In this document: positions 24,111 to 35,840 of the stretch, piece after piece | Layout: each line of letters starts with the position of its first letter | How positions within the stretch are numbered: position 1 is the first letter of the stretch | From: Combretum micranthum | Lineage: Eukaryota; Streptophyta; Magnoliopsida; Myrtales; Combretaceae | NCBI GenBank assembly: GCA_024138025.1 | Contig: JAMXBD010000963.1 | Span: forward strand, 62,001 to 126,000 | Length of the DNA stretch: 64,000 nt | Direction: 5' to 3' | Made by a program: the position numbers and the translations under genes | Notes under the pieces: generated by a model | What the model was told of the DNA's origin: nothing | The model's database searches: none | Seen by the model: only the letters and a program-made list of their open reading frames with translations

Positions 24111-24515
24111 GGGTTATAGTATGATAAAAATGTTACCAATTTAAGAGGCGGAGGGATAAAATTTAAAGAAGGAATGTTATGAAGACAAAACTTCAAAAAG
24201 ATGATGTCTAACATTTTCCATGTTTTTCAATGAGAAGTATATATTATTTGTATATACACGTGGAACTAATTATATTTTAACATATGAATGACATGGTGAG
24301 TAGTTTTTTAAAATAGCAACCACCCATGCAGTTACGTGTTAAAAAATTATTAATAGTTATTCATTACGTGTATATTACACTTAGTGTGCAATACTTATTG
24401 ATTTTTTTTTTCATAAATCAACTTATCACAGTTTCATTAGCTTTTTAATTAAAAATACATCACTATTACATTTTTCCAGTATTTCAAATTGTTGTAATTA
24501 TCTTTTTAGACAGTG
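24111..24515. other. Intergenic DNA
   Basis: Nothing recognised. Confidence 0.5.
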
Positions 24516-24790
24516 AGAAATTGGTGGTCTCAAATTTAAGGATGATGAATATTCTTCCTTTTCATGATCTTCTAGGTATTATAGTGTTCTCTTTTTTTCT
24601 ATCAACAGCCTACAGGCAGACCACATAAAAAGATTCCTTGACTCCAAACAAATGATGCTTTCATTTGACTAAATGAAGGGCTAACAAGGAGCTCACTCAT
24701 TTGACATCTCTGTGCTATTCCTAGATGTCATTTCATGATTTTCATGTATCTAGCCATACGCACGACCTTAAAGGGTCAACTCTGTTCATC
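24516..24790. repeat. Duplicated block D, copy 1
   Basis: Shares collinear text with 29146-29440: TCAAATTTAAGGATGATG, ATTATAGTGTTCTC, CTACAGGCA, AAAGATTCCT, CAAATGATGCTT and TCACTCATTTGACATCT-like segments. No protein is recognisable on either strand in both copies. It is probably a repeat or an old gene fragment. Confidence 0.68.
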
Positions 24791-24877
24791 TTGATCTCTT
24801 GGTCCTATGTTAAGTCACAAAGTGCTCTAGCGTCCATGCATCCTGCGGGGACATTATAATAATAAAGGGTACACCAC

Positions 24878-25020
24878 GTTACCACTATCATCACCACTAT
24901 TGTCGTTACCGTCACCACCATTACTATTATAATATAATACTAGTAACAAATTTTCATCACCATCATCATATTCTACCACTAAATTATCATCACCACTCAC
25001 ACAATCACTGCCACCAACTA
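24878..25020. repeat. CAC/ATC trinucleotide-like low-complexity tract
   Basis: Imperfect runs of ACC, CAC and ATC triplets (for example TCATCACCACTATTGTCG and CACCATCATCATATT). Microsatellite-like, with no frame of interest. Confidence 0.65.
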
Positions 25021-26118
25021 TAATACTTGTTTATGACAAATAACATAAAACATAAAATATATATTTCATAGTATATTTAATACACCAAGCATGATATGAG
25101 AAACTTGTAAGTATTATTGTATCATACAATTTTCTTTTATCTCATACCGCAGTAAAAACCAAACACTGTAAGATAAAAAGATATTATACTAAATTTTGAT
25201 TCGTGAAATAGATTAAACCGTGAGTAAAGCATTGTGTGAAATATAATTCGAAAGGAATAGCTACTCTTTTAATCCATTGCATTCGACATTATTGAACTTA
25301 TAAATGTAACTAAAATAAACTTGTTTAAAAACTTAAACCTATGTATCGAAAGGGAGGCATACTATGACTTCCACTCACACGCCGACTAGTAAGTTGATGC
25401 CACATTAGCATTTTAGATGATACAACACAAAAGTTTTTACAACTTTTCATAATCTTAATTTCCCACGTCTCTCTAATCTAATGTTACCAGAAATTGAGTA
25501 AGATTAATAATTTGATATCTAAAACACAAATCAAAATAATTGGCGACGGGTTTGTATAAGTTATGTTTTTGGGCCAGCGAGCTTATATAAATTAAGCTGG
25601 ACAGTTTCAATCAAGTGTGGTGATTTTGCTCAAGGACCAAACTAAATGCAACCATAATTATAATAATTTGATTCAAACCCTAAATGGGACGTACCGCTCG
25701 AATCAAACCACCATTAACGGTTGAGGGGTTACAAACACTTTATCCTAATTGATAATACTAAGATTAAAGTTTTAATCAAACATTGATGTCCAACTCAAGG
25801 AAAATTTACAGAAGAATTAAGATTATATAGCATTATGTCATGGGGATGTTGCATCTTAGGTGATAGTGAAAATGTGTAAGTCCCCTTGAAAGATGAGAGA
25901 TGACATTGAACAATATATATATATATAACAAAATTAGAATGAAATGTTGATAATATATATTACTTATTTTTTATATATTAATAGAAAGTAGTTTATGTTT
26001 CGAATTGATCCTGTTCGATACCAAATTGAATGACAAAAAACCGTATATTACTTATACTAATAACCTTGTTTCGGTTTGATTCTTTATTTGCTTTGATTAA
26101 AAGTCCTATTAGTTAATC
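25021..26118. other. Intergenic DNA
   Basis: No gene seen. An (AT)n run at about 25912-25927. Confidence 0.5.
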
Positions 26119-26450
26119 ATTTATTTGTTACCCAAGATTTCTTACGAGAAAAAAATAATAATAATATATCTAGAGACATTAAGAAAGTGGTATTACTTCA
26201 GACATACTTCATTAACGCAATGCATCCTATTCTACGGACAAAGCTTGTCCCAATAGATAACGGTATCCCCGATTTCGGACAGAAGTTTAAGGTTGGATAA
26301 TTAAGCTGATCTCCATGGCTCGCGTCTCGTGTATATTACTCAAAAGCTTGATAAAAGGATAACTTGTAAAAGGATATCTTAGTCTCGAGTGCGCCAAAAA
26401 TGTCCTAATTTCTGCGTAACTTCGCTTCTATGATTGTATCCCACTTAATT
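26119..26450. repeat. Segmental duplication, copy 3 (partial)
   Basis: Resembles 3835-4040 and 23280-23350: AGATTTCTTACGAGAAAA, TATCTAGAGACATTAAG, AAGTGGTATTA, GATAACTTGT, and GCAACTTCGCTT / GTAACTTCGCTT. Only this middle part of the duplicated unit is present. Confidence 0.6.
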
Positions 26451-26519
26451 GGCATTTTCATTTTATCCGAAATTGAAGAGTTTATCTGAGGGGAAGGAAA
26501 AAAGAAAAAAAAAAAAAAA

Positions 26520-26900
26520 GATAAAGCTACACTAAATATATATGGGGCGATTAAATCCTATTATTATTATTAAAAGATACTATACAGATAATATTTATAA
26601 CATTTTACATAGATAATATTATAATATATATAATATTTTAAATATGTATACAATTATATATATTATATATATGTATAGTATGTTATATGTAGGTTTTTAC
26701 ATATATAACTTATTTACATATAAGCATTGTTTATAGATTGTATTATAATATTATTCACATAGTATTATTACATTACAATATGAAATTTTGGTATATAACA
26801 TTACATACATATATTTTTGACATTGTATACAGATAATGTTATAAAGATATATATGAAAAATGTTAAATATGTACACCCTTATATATGTTATATAAAATTC
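26520..26900. repeat. TATA-rich low-complexity tract
   Basis: Imperfect repeats of ATATAATATTATA and TACATATATA words, for example 26575-26720. Many self-complementary stretches could form cruciforms. No gene. Confidence 0.6.
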
Positions 26901-27756
26901 ATTATGGGAAAATTTGTATCCATTAGGTAGGAAAAAAAAAAGAAAAGAAAAGAAAGGGCTGGACATAAATGAATCCGCTAATAAAAAGGAATGAGGCCCA
27001 ATGAGATAAAAATAATGAATTGAAAATAAAGTTATGTTAATTTTATTGTAAGGTTTGATATGTTAACTTATCAGTTATCAATGTTGATAGAAATGACACA
27101 ATATAAAAACTGTTAAAATGTTTATATATGTTAAAATTTTATTTTTGTTACGACTTAATTATATATATGCACACATTTTGCACATTAGGTTTTATTTTAA
27201 AAAACAAGATACAATTTAGGATAAATTGCTTAGAAAGGTATTTTGGTACTCTTATCAACTACATGAGGTCTGATTCCTCAAAATTATTTTGCCATCCAAA
27301 CAAATAAACAACAAATCTATTCTATTAACCAAACAAAAGAACAACTACCCTCTATCCATACCTAATGGTAACCATATTATATTATTATAACATCACGTTA
27401 AGTTTACTGGAATGGAATAAAATTAAAATGGAATAGCAATTCATCCGCTTTATAATTAAGAGTATATTTGAAAAAAAAAAGAGAGAAATTATTTTCATAA
27501 GGAATAGCTATTCCTCTTGTGAATAAAATGAATAAGGATTCCTTATTTATTACATGTTATATAGAATAGACATTCTTTATGATAAAATTTTCTAAAAACC
27601 AAATAAGAGAATAGCTAGTTCACAGTAATAGAGACATACAATGTCAATTCCTTTGTGCCAATCAAATACAACGTAAAAAATACCATTCTATTTCACTCCT
27701 ATTGTATTAGGTGATTGTATGTACAATTAGGATTTGGGCGTATTTAAAAAAGATTT
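26901..27756. other. Intergenic DNA with possible GGAATAG foldback MITE
   Basis: Between about 27400 and 27560, GGAATAG...CTATTCC words occur in inverted orientation (GGAATAGCTATTCCTC at 27500). This suggests a small MITE. Ends and target duplication could not be fixed. Confidence 0.35.
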
Positions 27757-28270
27757 AGCTATGAGTAGACGTTTGCGGTTCTAATTTGGGTCCAAATAGT
27801 GACCTAAACCGCCAGGTCCAATTCCACTTTTTACGGACCTGGAACCGCCCTGTCTATAGTACGGGGCGAGTATGAACCATGGTCCTGTCGACTCAGGAGG
27901 ACAGGTCTCACGGTTTCGAACCGTACGAATTTAAAAAAAAAAAATCCACTATAAATTTTAGTTCCTAATACAAATACAATGTGTGGAAAAAAAAACTTAT
28001 TATATTACACTTATTTCTTAAGGAAAAATTTCTTAATTAGTCACTAATTTTAGTTACCCAATTTTGCTGGTTGTTTTTTTTTCGGTTAAATAGTTTGGAC
28101 CCGCCGGTTCTGGCGGGTCCCACATAGCGAACCGGCAAGGGCTTGCCACCCCGGCAGGTCCAACCGCTAATTCAAAGCTGCCCCATCAGGACGGTTCTCC
28201 CTTGCAAACTGCCGGTGGTGATCCTAATCGATCCCAATTCGGATCCGACCCTAGGAGAAGTCTGGCTCTG
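27757..28270. mobile_element. GC-rich non-autonomous DNA element (hAT-like)
   Basis: A GC-rich segment with many AACCG/CGGTT motifs in both orientations: AAACCGCCAGGTCCAATTC and ACCTGGAACCGCC on the left, GGCGGGTCCC and GAACCGGCAAGG on the right. The two halves are partly inverted copies around an A+T-rich centre (27935-28080). The style matches 37880-38365. No transposase frame. Assignment to hAT is by resemblance only. Confidence 0.45.
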
Positions 28271-28547
28271 AGATTACAAAACAAAAGTTCATTCTCACAA
28301 ACATATTATCTTCAATCTTCAATCTTCAACGTCACCACACGGCTAGCCACTTAATCGAGGTAAAGAGGAGGAACCGAGGAATGGTTTACCTTATTTGCAG
28401 AGGTGTACATTATGAAATTTTTTACATTTCAAAAGTAAAACCCCAAATAATTTGGAAAATATATGTGTATCACTCTATAGTGAAGAACCTTTAGTTTATT
28501 TTGTAGATAATGAGAATAAGGTGTTGGGCTTTCTCTTACCTAGTCGT

Positions 28548-28680
28548 TTTTAATTAATTCAGCCAACAATAATTAAAGCCAGTTTTAAAATCCATCATTT
28601 CGTCCCATCTAGTTCTTAATTAATTCAACCAACAATAATTAAACCCAGTCTTAAAATTAACCATTCTGTCCCAACCCCAA
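28548..28680. repeat. Two-copy tandem repeat, about 67 bp unit
   Basis: TTAATTAATTCAGCCAACAA...CATTTCGTCCCATCT is followed directly by TTAATTAATTCAACCAACAA...CATTCTGTCCCAACC. The copies differ at several bases. Confidence 0.82.
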
Positions 28681-29145
28681 AATCTATATTGCAAACCAGA
28701 TAAACCTCTTTTTTATTATTATTATTAATTTTTTATGATATATAAAGAACTTTTATGGTATGTAAACTTGGAGGACCTAGATGACTAGATTAACATATGT
28801 AGAAGATTTTTTATTGACTTTGAGCAAAGATATATAAAGAATTTCCAATATATTTATCCCATTCTTATTAATAGCAGACTTTGTTACAAATAGTTGTGGG
28901 CTTTTTGGCCATTCAACAAAATTCAGTAAATTGAGAGTAAAGTGGTGTGCCTCATTTGTTAAAGCTAATTTATACTTGCTAATATTCCCATTTTTAAGCA
29001 ATTGTAGTTGAGGCCTCTGCCTTTGGAGATAATAGGAATTGAGATATGAACTACATTGGCTGGATATCAGTCTAATTGTAGAAGTAGACAATTTTGACAA
29101 GAATCTATGAAGCCCAGTTTTTATATAAACACAAGAAAATACACA
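28681..29145. other. Intergenic DNA
   Basis: A minus-strand open frame at 28777-29100 has no motif and sits in A+T-rich repeat-like text. No feature supported. Confidence 0.4.
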
Positions 29146-29440
29146 TTTGGTGGTTTCAAATTTAAGGATGATGGAAAGGGAAGAAAGATAAATAAAAAAT
29201 CATTGATGATCTACTAGCCATTATAGTGTTCTCCTTTTTGCCATCAACAATCTACAGGCAAACAGCATAGAAAGATTCCTAGAATGCAAGCAAATGATGC
29301 TTCCTTTTGACACAATGAATGGCTTACAAGGACCTCACTTATTTCACATCTTTGTGTGACATCCTTTGGTGCCATTTTAATGACTTTCATCTTTATAGGC
29401 ATACTCAGGATGTTAGAGGGTCTAAGTTTAATTATTTTGA
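29146..29440. repeat. Duplicated block D, copy 2
   Basis: Partner of 24516-24790 in the same orientation. This copy has a ~25 bp insertion near 29175 (GGAAAGGGAAGAAAG) relative to the other. Confidence 0.68.
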
Positions 29441-30887
29441 TCTGTTGGTGGGTCACAATGGACTCGCCCTTTCATGCAGCCCATCGGGCACTGGCAGGAG
29501 CAGCATATGAAGGAGGTTGGATCTTGTCATGTCCTTTTTTAAGTGTCTTGGGAAATTGAATATACTTTTTAAGTTTTTTCCTAAGCACGTATACCTTTTA
29601 ACTTTAGAGGTCGCAAATGGTCCATTAAACTTTGATAGACATAAAGAATTTTATTTGTTGGAAATTTAAAAAATTAGGACATTCATAAAATGCCTTGTTG
29701 GCAAACTAAAAAATAACAATTAAGGGATTACTAATATGGAAAAGTACTTTTATGCCTTAAGAATCAATTAAAAATAATAATTTTTTAATTCACAAAAATT
29801 TTATGATTTTTTTTTTTTTTGACATGATCAATTTGTATTTTCACATTGGTAAGCCTAATGAATTCTTAGGCACTAATTAATAAAACTTAATAAAAAAAAA
29901 CCATTTTATGAATAGCTAGACCCCCTACTCCCTTGTTCCATCTCTACTTTCACTACACTAGAAAGGCACAATTTGGGTTACCAAATTAGCTTTCTAAAAA
30001 CCTCTTCCTTAAAAACCTTTTAAAGGTCCAAAATCTATCATAAAAGTTTGTAATAATGTTTTAAATTTTTGCACCATTTAAAAATCCCAAATTTGCAAGG
30101 ATTCAAAATAGATTATTAGCATAAGGAATGGGTTCAATCACTCCATGTACACGGTACCTTATGTGCCCCACCCTCACCGGATGGAATACTTAAACGATAC
30201 AATAAGGGGATATGAATTAAGCTTCACCACCATTTCACAAAACATGCCATCCTATCCCAGGCTCATAGCAGAAGCCTTTGTACCAAATTTTTCATATGCA
30301 GCCCAAGACACTTAGTTAGAAAAGATGTTTATGAAATCTGAATGGGTTCAAAGCTTCCTTGGTACCATGATGCTACTAGATTAATTCGAGGGAAGGACCT
30401 GATGAACCAAGACTAGTCTCATTTTGATTTCTTTCATTGAATAGGATTCCATCAAATCGAAATTACTGGTTCTAATGAGAGTTTAATCATACTGTCGTTA
30501 TAATGATATGAAAATACGTGATCATAGATTCCAATGCAAATGATCCAGGTATCAAAAAATAAAAAACAATACTGGATTCTCAACAGTGAACCCAGAAAGG
30601 AGAGATTTTATTCGAGATACATGCTCATCGAGAAACACTCTGTCTTGACAAAAATAATCAGATAAAAAGCACACCCGCGGTGAGTAGCTTTTAGATGCTA
30701 TAACTTTTAGGATATCTATCGCGCATACACCACCACAAGGAAGTTACATATACAAGGTTCCTTGTAGGAGTACGCGTATGGGAGGAGGGAAAGCTATACT
30801 TTAATAGAAACGACCACTAAATGACTCAATCTGTTATACATACTACATACCCATACCGTCTATTGCTGAGAAGTCTAAGTCACTTTC
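29441..30887. other. Intergenic DNA downstream of the phosphofructokinase gene
   Basis: Contains the 3' flank of the gene. A 57-codon open frame on the plus strand at 30145-30318 (MYTVPYVPHPHRMEYL...) has fairly balanced composition, but no family is recognised. The rest shows no feature. Confidence 0.4.
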
Positions 30888-33800
30888 TTAGAGGTTGTTT
30901 TCTTGCAGGTGATTTTCAACAACTACTGCATCCGTTTGTTGCTTTTCATCTTTGGTTTCTCCTTTGATATCTCTAGGATCCAAGAAACTTGGTTGATTGG
31001 TAGACGAGAGAAGCCTTGCCCATTCGGTCTGTAATCACAACCTTGTTCTGCGCCTCGGTAATTTTCTGCAAGTGATAATGTACGCTTCAGAACAGATATT
31101 TGAATGCAAATATTCAATGGTTTCAAAACTATTGTTAAAAAACTGTTCAAAAAATGTACAGAAAACCTTTCTGTGAAACAACATGCCAGTATTAACAACA
31201 ATATGAAGAAAAAGACCAAACAGAGCCACATTAGATTAAGGAATTGTAAAACTTCTAAAGAAAAGCTTACATAGAAAGGAATATAGGTATGCCTCCCATT
31301 AACAAGACCGACGGTAAATCCGTGTAGCCTGCCATCGCACATGGATGGCACTATGAGCAAGGAGTGTGCAGTATACGTTATCAGATGCATTGCTGGAATT
31401 GCCCGAATCATATAGGTAGGATCTGCGAGACAAGAGATTATAGGTTGTAACTTATGTCAATACTGATGTGACTACTACAAAACTGTGATTTGATCCGGAA
31501 ATTATTGAAAAGACGCAATGTATCAGCATACCAACCTATGTACTTGAGATTTATAGACATCTTTGGGTGTTTAGCAAAATGATCCTGCCAAAAAACAGAA
31601 AACACGATGTTATAAGGGAAGGAGACAACATTTACTAAGTAATAATCACAGCACACATTAGCAAAACAAAGATTATGCGATCACTTGTTCATATGCCTGT
31701 CTCGTTTACCTTGATTTTTTGAGAAATCCACAAACCAACATCCTGGAGAAGTTTATTTCCAGAAGCATCTGCCTGGTGCATGGTTCGCATACTTTCGGAA
31801 AATAGCTCTTGTCCTGCGCCCTCTGCAATCACAATAACCATATGACCATTCTCCTTGAGTCTTTTCTCAATGTACTCAAAAAGTCCACCAGGGCCTTCAA
31901 GATAAAAAGGTGATTCAGGGATTAAGCAACAGTCCACATCTCGACTAGCAAGAGTAGCATACATTGCAATAATCCTGCAGGACAATATCAATTCTGTCAA
32001 CTTTGACAATACCAAAGAATAGCATGCCAATGAGATGCAAATAACAGTTTGGACTGATACACACGAGGACCTAGTGAAGGAAGGAAACTGCTATTATTCA
32101 TGATCACCTTATCACATTCCAATTTACCATGTAAATATTTGTTTAGCAGCTCCTAATGTTTGCAATGTGAGAGAAATTATTTGTCCAGGCAGGCCAGCAT
32201 GAGATGCCAAGTCTTCTAAGTTCTAATTGAGATGCAATTAGATTTTCCTGTATATGTCAATTGACACTTACCACTGTAGCGGCCCATTAGCTTCACCACT
32301 CCGATTCCATTCTCTATACTTTCAGACTCAACATGAGCTGCATTGATAGCCCGCTGAGCCTCCTCAACGGCAGAATCAAAACCAAATGACTTGTCTATAA
32401 CCTAAGTTGCAAAAAACAAATCTCAATTTAGAAAATGGTAGAAACAAAAACATAGCCTAGAATATGAGGGCAGCTTAAGTACCGGTATGTCATTATCTAT
32501 TGTCTTCGGAATACCAACCACAGACACTTTGAGGCCTCGTCTTCTTACTTCCTGCAAAAAAAAGAAAAGAAAAAAAAATATTCAGAGTGTACACAAATAG
32601 AACAGATAAAATATCCATCATAAAGTAAATTTTGGCAGAAGGATTTCACTCATCAATCTTGACCGAGACAGGGCAAAACTGCCTTTTTTGAAAGGGTGCT
32701 TACCTCAAAAATAACCGATGCACCTTTCTGAGTTCCATCTCCTCCAATAATGTAAACCTGAAATATTTACATTGATATAATTCAATTCTATTTCATGCAG
32801 GGCCAGGATTTCTTTATAAATATGTAAGCTCACACTAATAGTCTACCTGATTAATGCCCCGGTCCTGTATACTGTCAACAATCTTTGAGGTTATATGCCC
32901 CCCTCTTGATGTACCAAGGATAGTTCCACCACGTTTGTGTATATCATTCACACTCTTGGCAGTCAAAGAAGTAGTATTTCGGGCATAGAATCCCCGATAA
33001 CCCCCTGCATACGTAAATTTTGATATCATTAAAAATTCATTGTTTTAGCGTCCTAAATTTCTAAAATGGATGCTGCATTTACCTCAATACCAAGAATCCT
33101 GGTGACACCATACATGTGGTTCAATCCACACACTAGTTCCCTTATTACAGTGTTTAAACCAGGGCATAGGCCTCCACATGTGACAATACATGCTTGGACA
33201 TCATCCGAATCAAAATACACCTGTGATAATATAAATTCTTAGGATTTTAGTCCGAAAAGCAAGAATCTGAAGGGAACGATGGTAGCACACTAACCTTTTG
33301 CCGTGGTCCAGCCCGTCTAAAATGTATCCCCCGTGCACTGTCTCTCTGAACAACAATCTGACAAAAATGTGTCTATATAAATAATTGCAATAATAGAATG
33401 CTCAAAATGAGAGCTGAAATGGCCGTAAATTATCTACCATCTGATCTAAAAGCCCTAGCCTATCAAATACGGTATAGTTCTCTATCTATAAGTCTCACAT
33501 TCAAGTTTTAGGACTCTCCTACACACAGACATGCCAAACTACATCTCCAGCTTTTAATTATTTTGCAGGGTATATTTGCATCACATCTCTTGGCTGTTAC
33601 CTTTTGAGGTACCGTGTCATCCATATTGACGAAGTATTGCCTGTTCACGCCAACATCGAACAAAATTATTTAAGAAAACTCGCATAAGAGTAAATACAAA
33701 GCATCAAAAATGAGAATCAGCTTGGAATTCAAGTACTAGCACTTACTTGACAACCGAATAGGCTGGATTGTCTTGCAATGGATTAGGATATGTCTGCAAA

Positions 33801-34962
33801 AACCCAAATGAATAAACAATTAACACTAATTTTAGCAACTTATATTCTACAATCACGATCACCCCCATTTATTCATGACCAATGAACTAATGTTACAAAT
33901 CAAATCTTGCTTTAAAAGTTCCGCAAAGTGATTGTAAATATTGGTCCAACTGCTGATTCCCAATATGTCAACCAAATTACAATTAAATCCCACATCACAA
34001 AATTTTCACTAACTTCCCAATGATCAGAGGAAATACTAAAGCTTGATCCATTTCTCAAAGACAAACTTACGAAAGGAAAAAATCATAACTTCCCTGTCGA
34101 ATCCACGTAAATGGGAAATCCTACTTAGAAATATCAAAACCCAAAAAAGAAAATTTCCTTTTTTATGTATCCTAAAATAGCCATGAACAGCAATAAGAGT
34201 AACATTCCAAAAGCACAACTTGATCCCCACATGGAACACATACACAAAGAAAGACACACTCACAAGACATGCTACTACGTGTAGAAATTTTTATAATGTA
34301 AGAAGCAGAAAACATCTTTGGAAACTACAACTAAAAGAAAAAAAACATGATCATGCTCAAACAAACAATCAAACCCAGCATGCAAGCAGACCCAATTTAA
34401 TCCATATTTTCCTCACACGAAACACCATTTGAGGATTCGAAGCCAATTTCCGATAAGCAAGCACCAGAATAAGTTGACAGAACATAATCCGTGCAGACGA
34501 TCACTTCATACACGCACGTACGTACAATACAAGTATATATGTATGTATATATACCACAATATACATGCAGGGTTATTCTATAGTCCCATCTACCAGGTTC
34601 ATCATCTGATCAAAGAAAGTACCCATTTCCATTAATTCAACAGCCATCGTAACAGTTATCTCAATGGTCAGATGATAGACTGAACAGTTTTATCGAGGAG
34701 GGGGGGGAAAGAGAGGGAGAGAAAGAGGTGTTACAGGGAGTTTAGGCAAGTAATCAGTTAAGTGGGGAACATCTTCAAGAACATAACCAAACTCTCCGAG
34801 ACAATCTTCCGACCAGGAAGATTGTCCTGAACCGGCGGTTCGAACCGGAGGAGCCGTTGTTGTGATGCTGTTTGGTGAAATTGACATGGTTTCACCGTGA
34901 GAGTTGGAAGAATCGAAGCACCGGAACTTTGGAGTAGTTATTGAAGCAGAAATTGATCCCAT
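30888..34962 (-). CDS. PFK: ATP-dependent 6-phosphofructokinase (plant PFK), 13 exons, frame disrupted as written
   Basis: Phosphorylates fructose 6-phosphate to fructose 1,6-bisphosphate in glycolysis. Exons on the minus strand: 34735-34962, 33747-33793, 33601-33640, 33295-33357, 33083-33220, 32847-33004, 32704-32757, 32483-32551, 32272-32401, 31710-31974, 31536-31584, 31271-31422, 30888-31065. All introns are GT-AG. Motifs in order: [10 protein letters not shown] near the N-terminus, [25 protein letters not shown] (nucleotide loop), [19 protein letters not shown] (the Gly after GGD marks ATP use), PKTIDND (catalytic Asp), [15 protein letters not shown]. Summed exons are 1571 bases. Seven bases are missing relative to the conserved protein: one at the exon 6 start, one at the exon 10 start, three in exon 12 and two in exon 13. 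Adding them gives 526 codons including TAA. The N-terminus is Ser/Thr-rich; it resembles cytosolic members, but a plastid form cannot be excluded. Confidence 0.93.
34735..34962 (-). other. Phosphofructokinase exon 1
   Basis: Start ATG at 34962, 76 codons, ending in phase 0 at CTCCCT|GTAACA. It encodes a Ser/Thr/Pro-rich leader and then the conserved [18 protein letters not shown] segment. Intron 1 (33794-34734, 941 bp) is the longest, a common position for regulatory introns in plant housekeeping genes. Open frames seen within the intron on either strand are not supported as genes. Confidence 0.85.
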
Positions 34963-35070
34963 GAAATTCTATGTGTGCGTATGTGAATTAATAAAAAAGC
35001 TATTCAAGTTGGAAAAGACAACGTCAAAATATTCACCAATGAGTGTGAAAAAACGAGAGAAAAGGTCTCG

Positions 35071-35080
35071 GTATATGTAG
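35071..35080 (-). promoter_or_regulatory. TATA-like box of the phosphofructokinase gene
   Basis: On the minus strand CTACATATAC lies about 110 bases before the ATG at 34962. This would give a 5' leader of roughly 75-85 bases. Position and sequence fit a plant core promoter; the start site itself is not visible. Confidence 0.5.
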
Positions 35081-35384
35081 CCCGTTGATGGTGGACTAAA
35101 CCGACGGCGCAAGCTGGTTTGACCCTGGGATTTTGAAATTAATAATAACTAACACGTTTTGGCTGATCGATGACTTGCACAGTAATTTGCTTCATGTTCT
35201 AAGATTTATTTGAAAATCCTCCTCGATGTTGAAAATGTTTTTACTGTATTTTTGTAAGTATAAATTAAGTTGTTAGAAGAACTGTAGGGTTGAAATTAAT
35301 CTTTTTGCAAAGATTTCGTAATTTAGCACTGTTAGAGATTTTAAAAGTTTGTTGGTGTATTTATAAATTTTTGTGTATTTATAT

Positions 35385-35840
35385 TCATTGGATTGTGTTA
35401 ATGATCGACCAATGTGATTAAAGATGTTAGATTTTTTTTTCTATCTGTATACTTTATGTATCCGTTGGATATGTTAATGATCAACAAATGGGATTAATAT
35501 TTATTTAGTGTTTTTTCTACCTATATCTTAGCATTTGGAAAGTTATATCTATATCTCATTTCTTTTTATTTTAAATTTATAGTATCCATTTGTTGTATTA
35601 ATCATTAAATAACATTACCTTATTTTTTTTTTTTTTATCTTTTTTCATATTTTACATTTTGAAGTTGTCATATATCTATATCTCCCTTTTTTATCTTATA
35701 ATTATGGTATTGGTTGAATCGCATTAATGGATAATAAAAAACCTATTGTTATTTTTTTGTCTTTTATTTTTCCCAAATATCTTAATATTTGGAAAGTTAT
35801 TGTACCTATATTTATCTCTCTTTTATTATTTTATAATTAT
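35385..35840. repeat. Imperfect ~120 bp tandem repeats upstream of PFK
   Basis: Four degenerate units can be followed, each with a TATCCATTGGATTGTGTTAATGATC-like start (35383, 35458, 35582, 35707 approximately). A T-rich stretch and a CTATATCT / TTTGGAAAGTTAT segment follow. They lie 0.4-0.9 kb upstream of the gene's start codon. Confidence 0.55.

Noticed and set aside
30923..31411. 162-codon open frame on the minus strand
   Set aside because: It joins pieces of phosphofructokinase exons 12 and 13 through the intron between them and partly in wrong frames. It is a by-product of the run-length deletions.
31689..32030. Separate gene starting [10 protein letters not shown]
   Set aside because: The first residues are intron sequence. 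The rest is phosphofructokinase exon 10.
34036..34635. Open frames within intron 1 of the phosphofructokinase gene
   Set aside because: They lie inside a clear intron on both strands, have no motifs and show intron-like composition.
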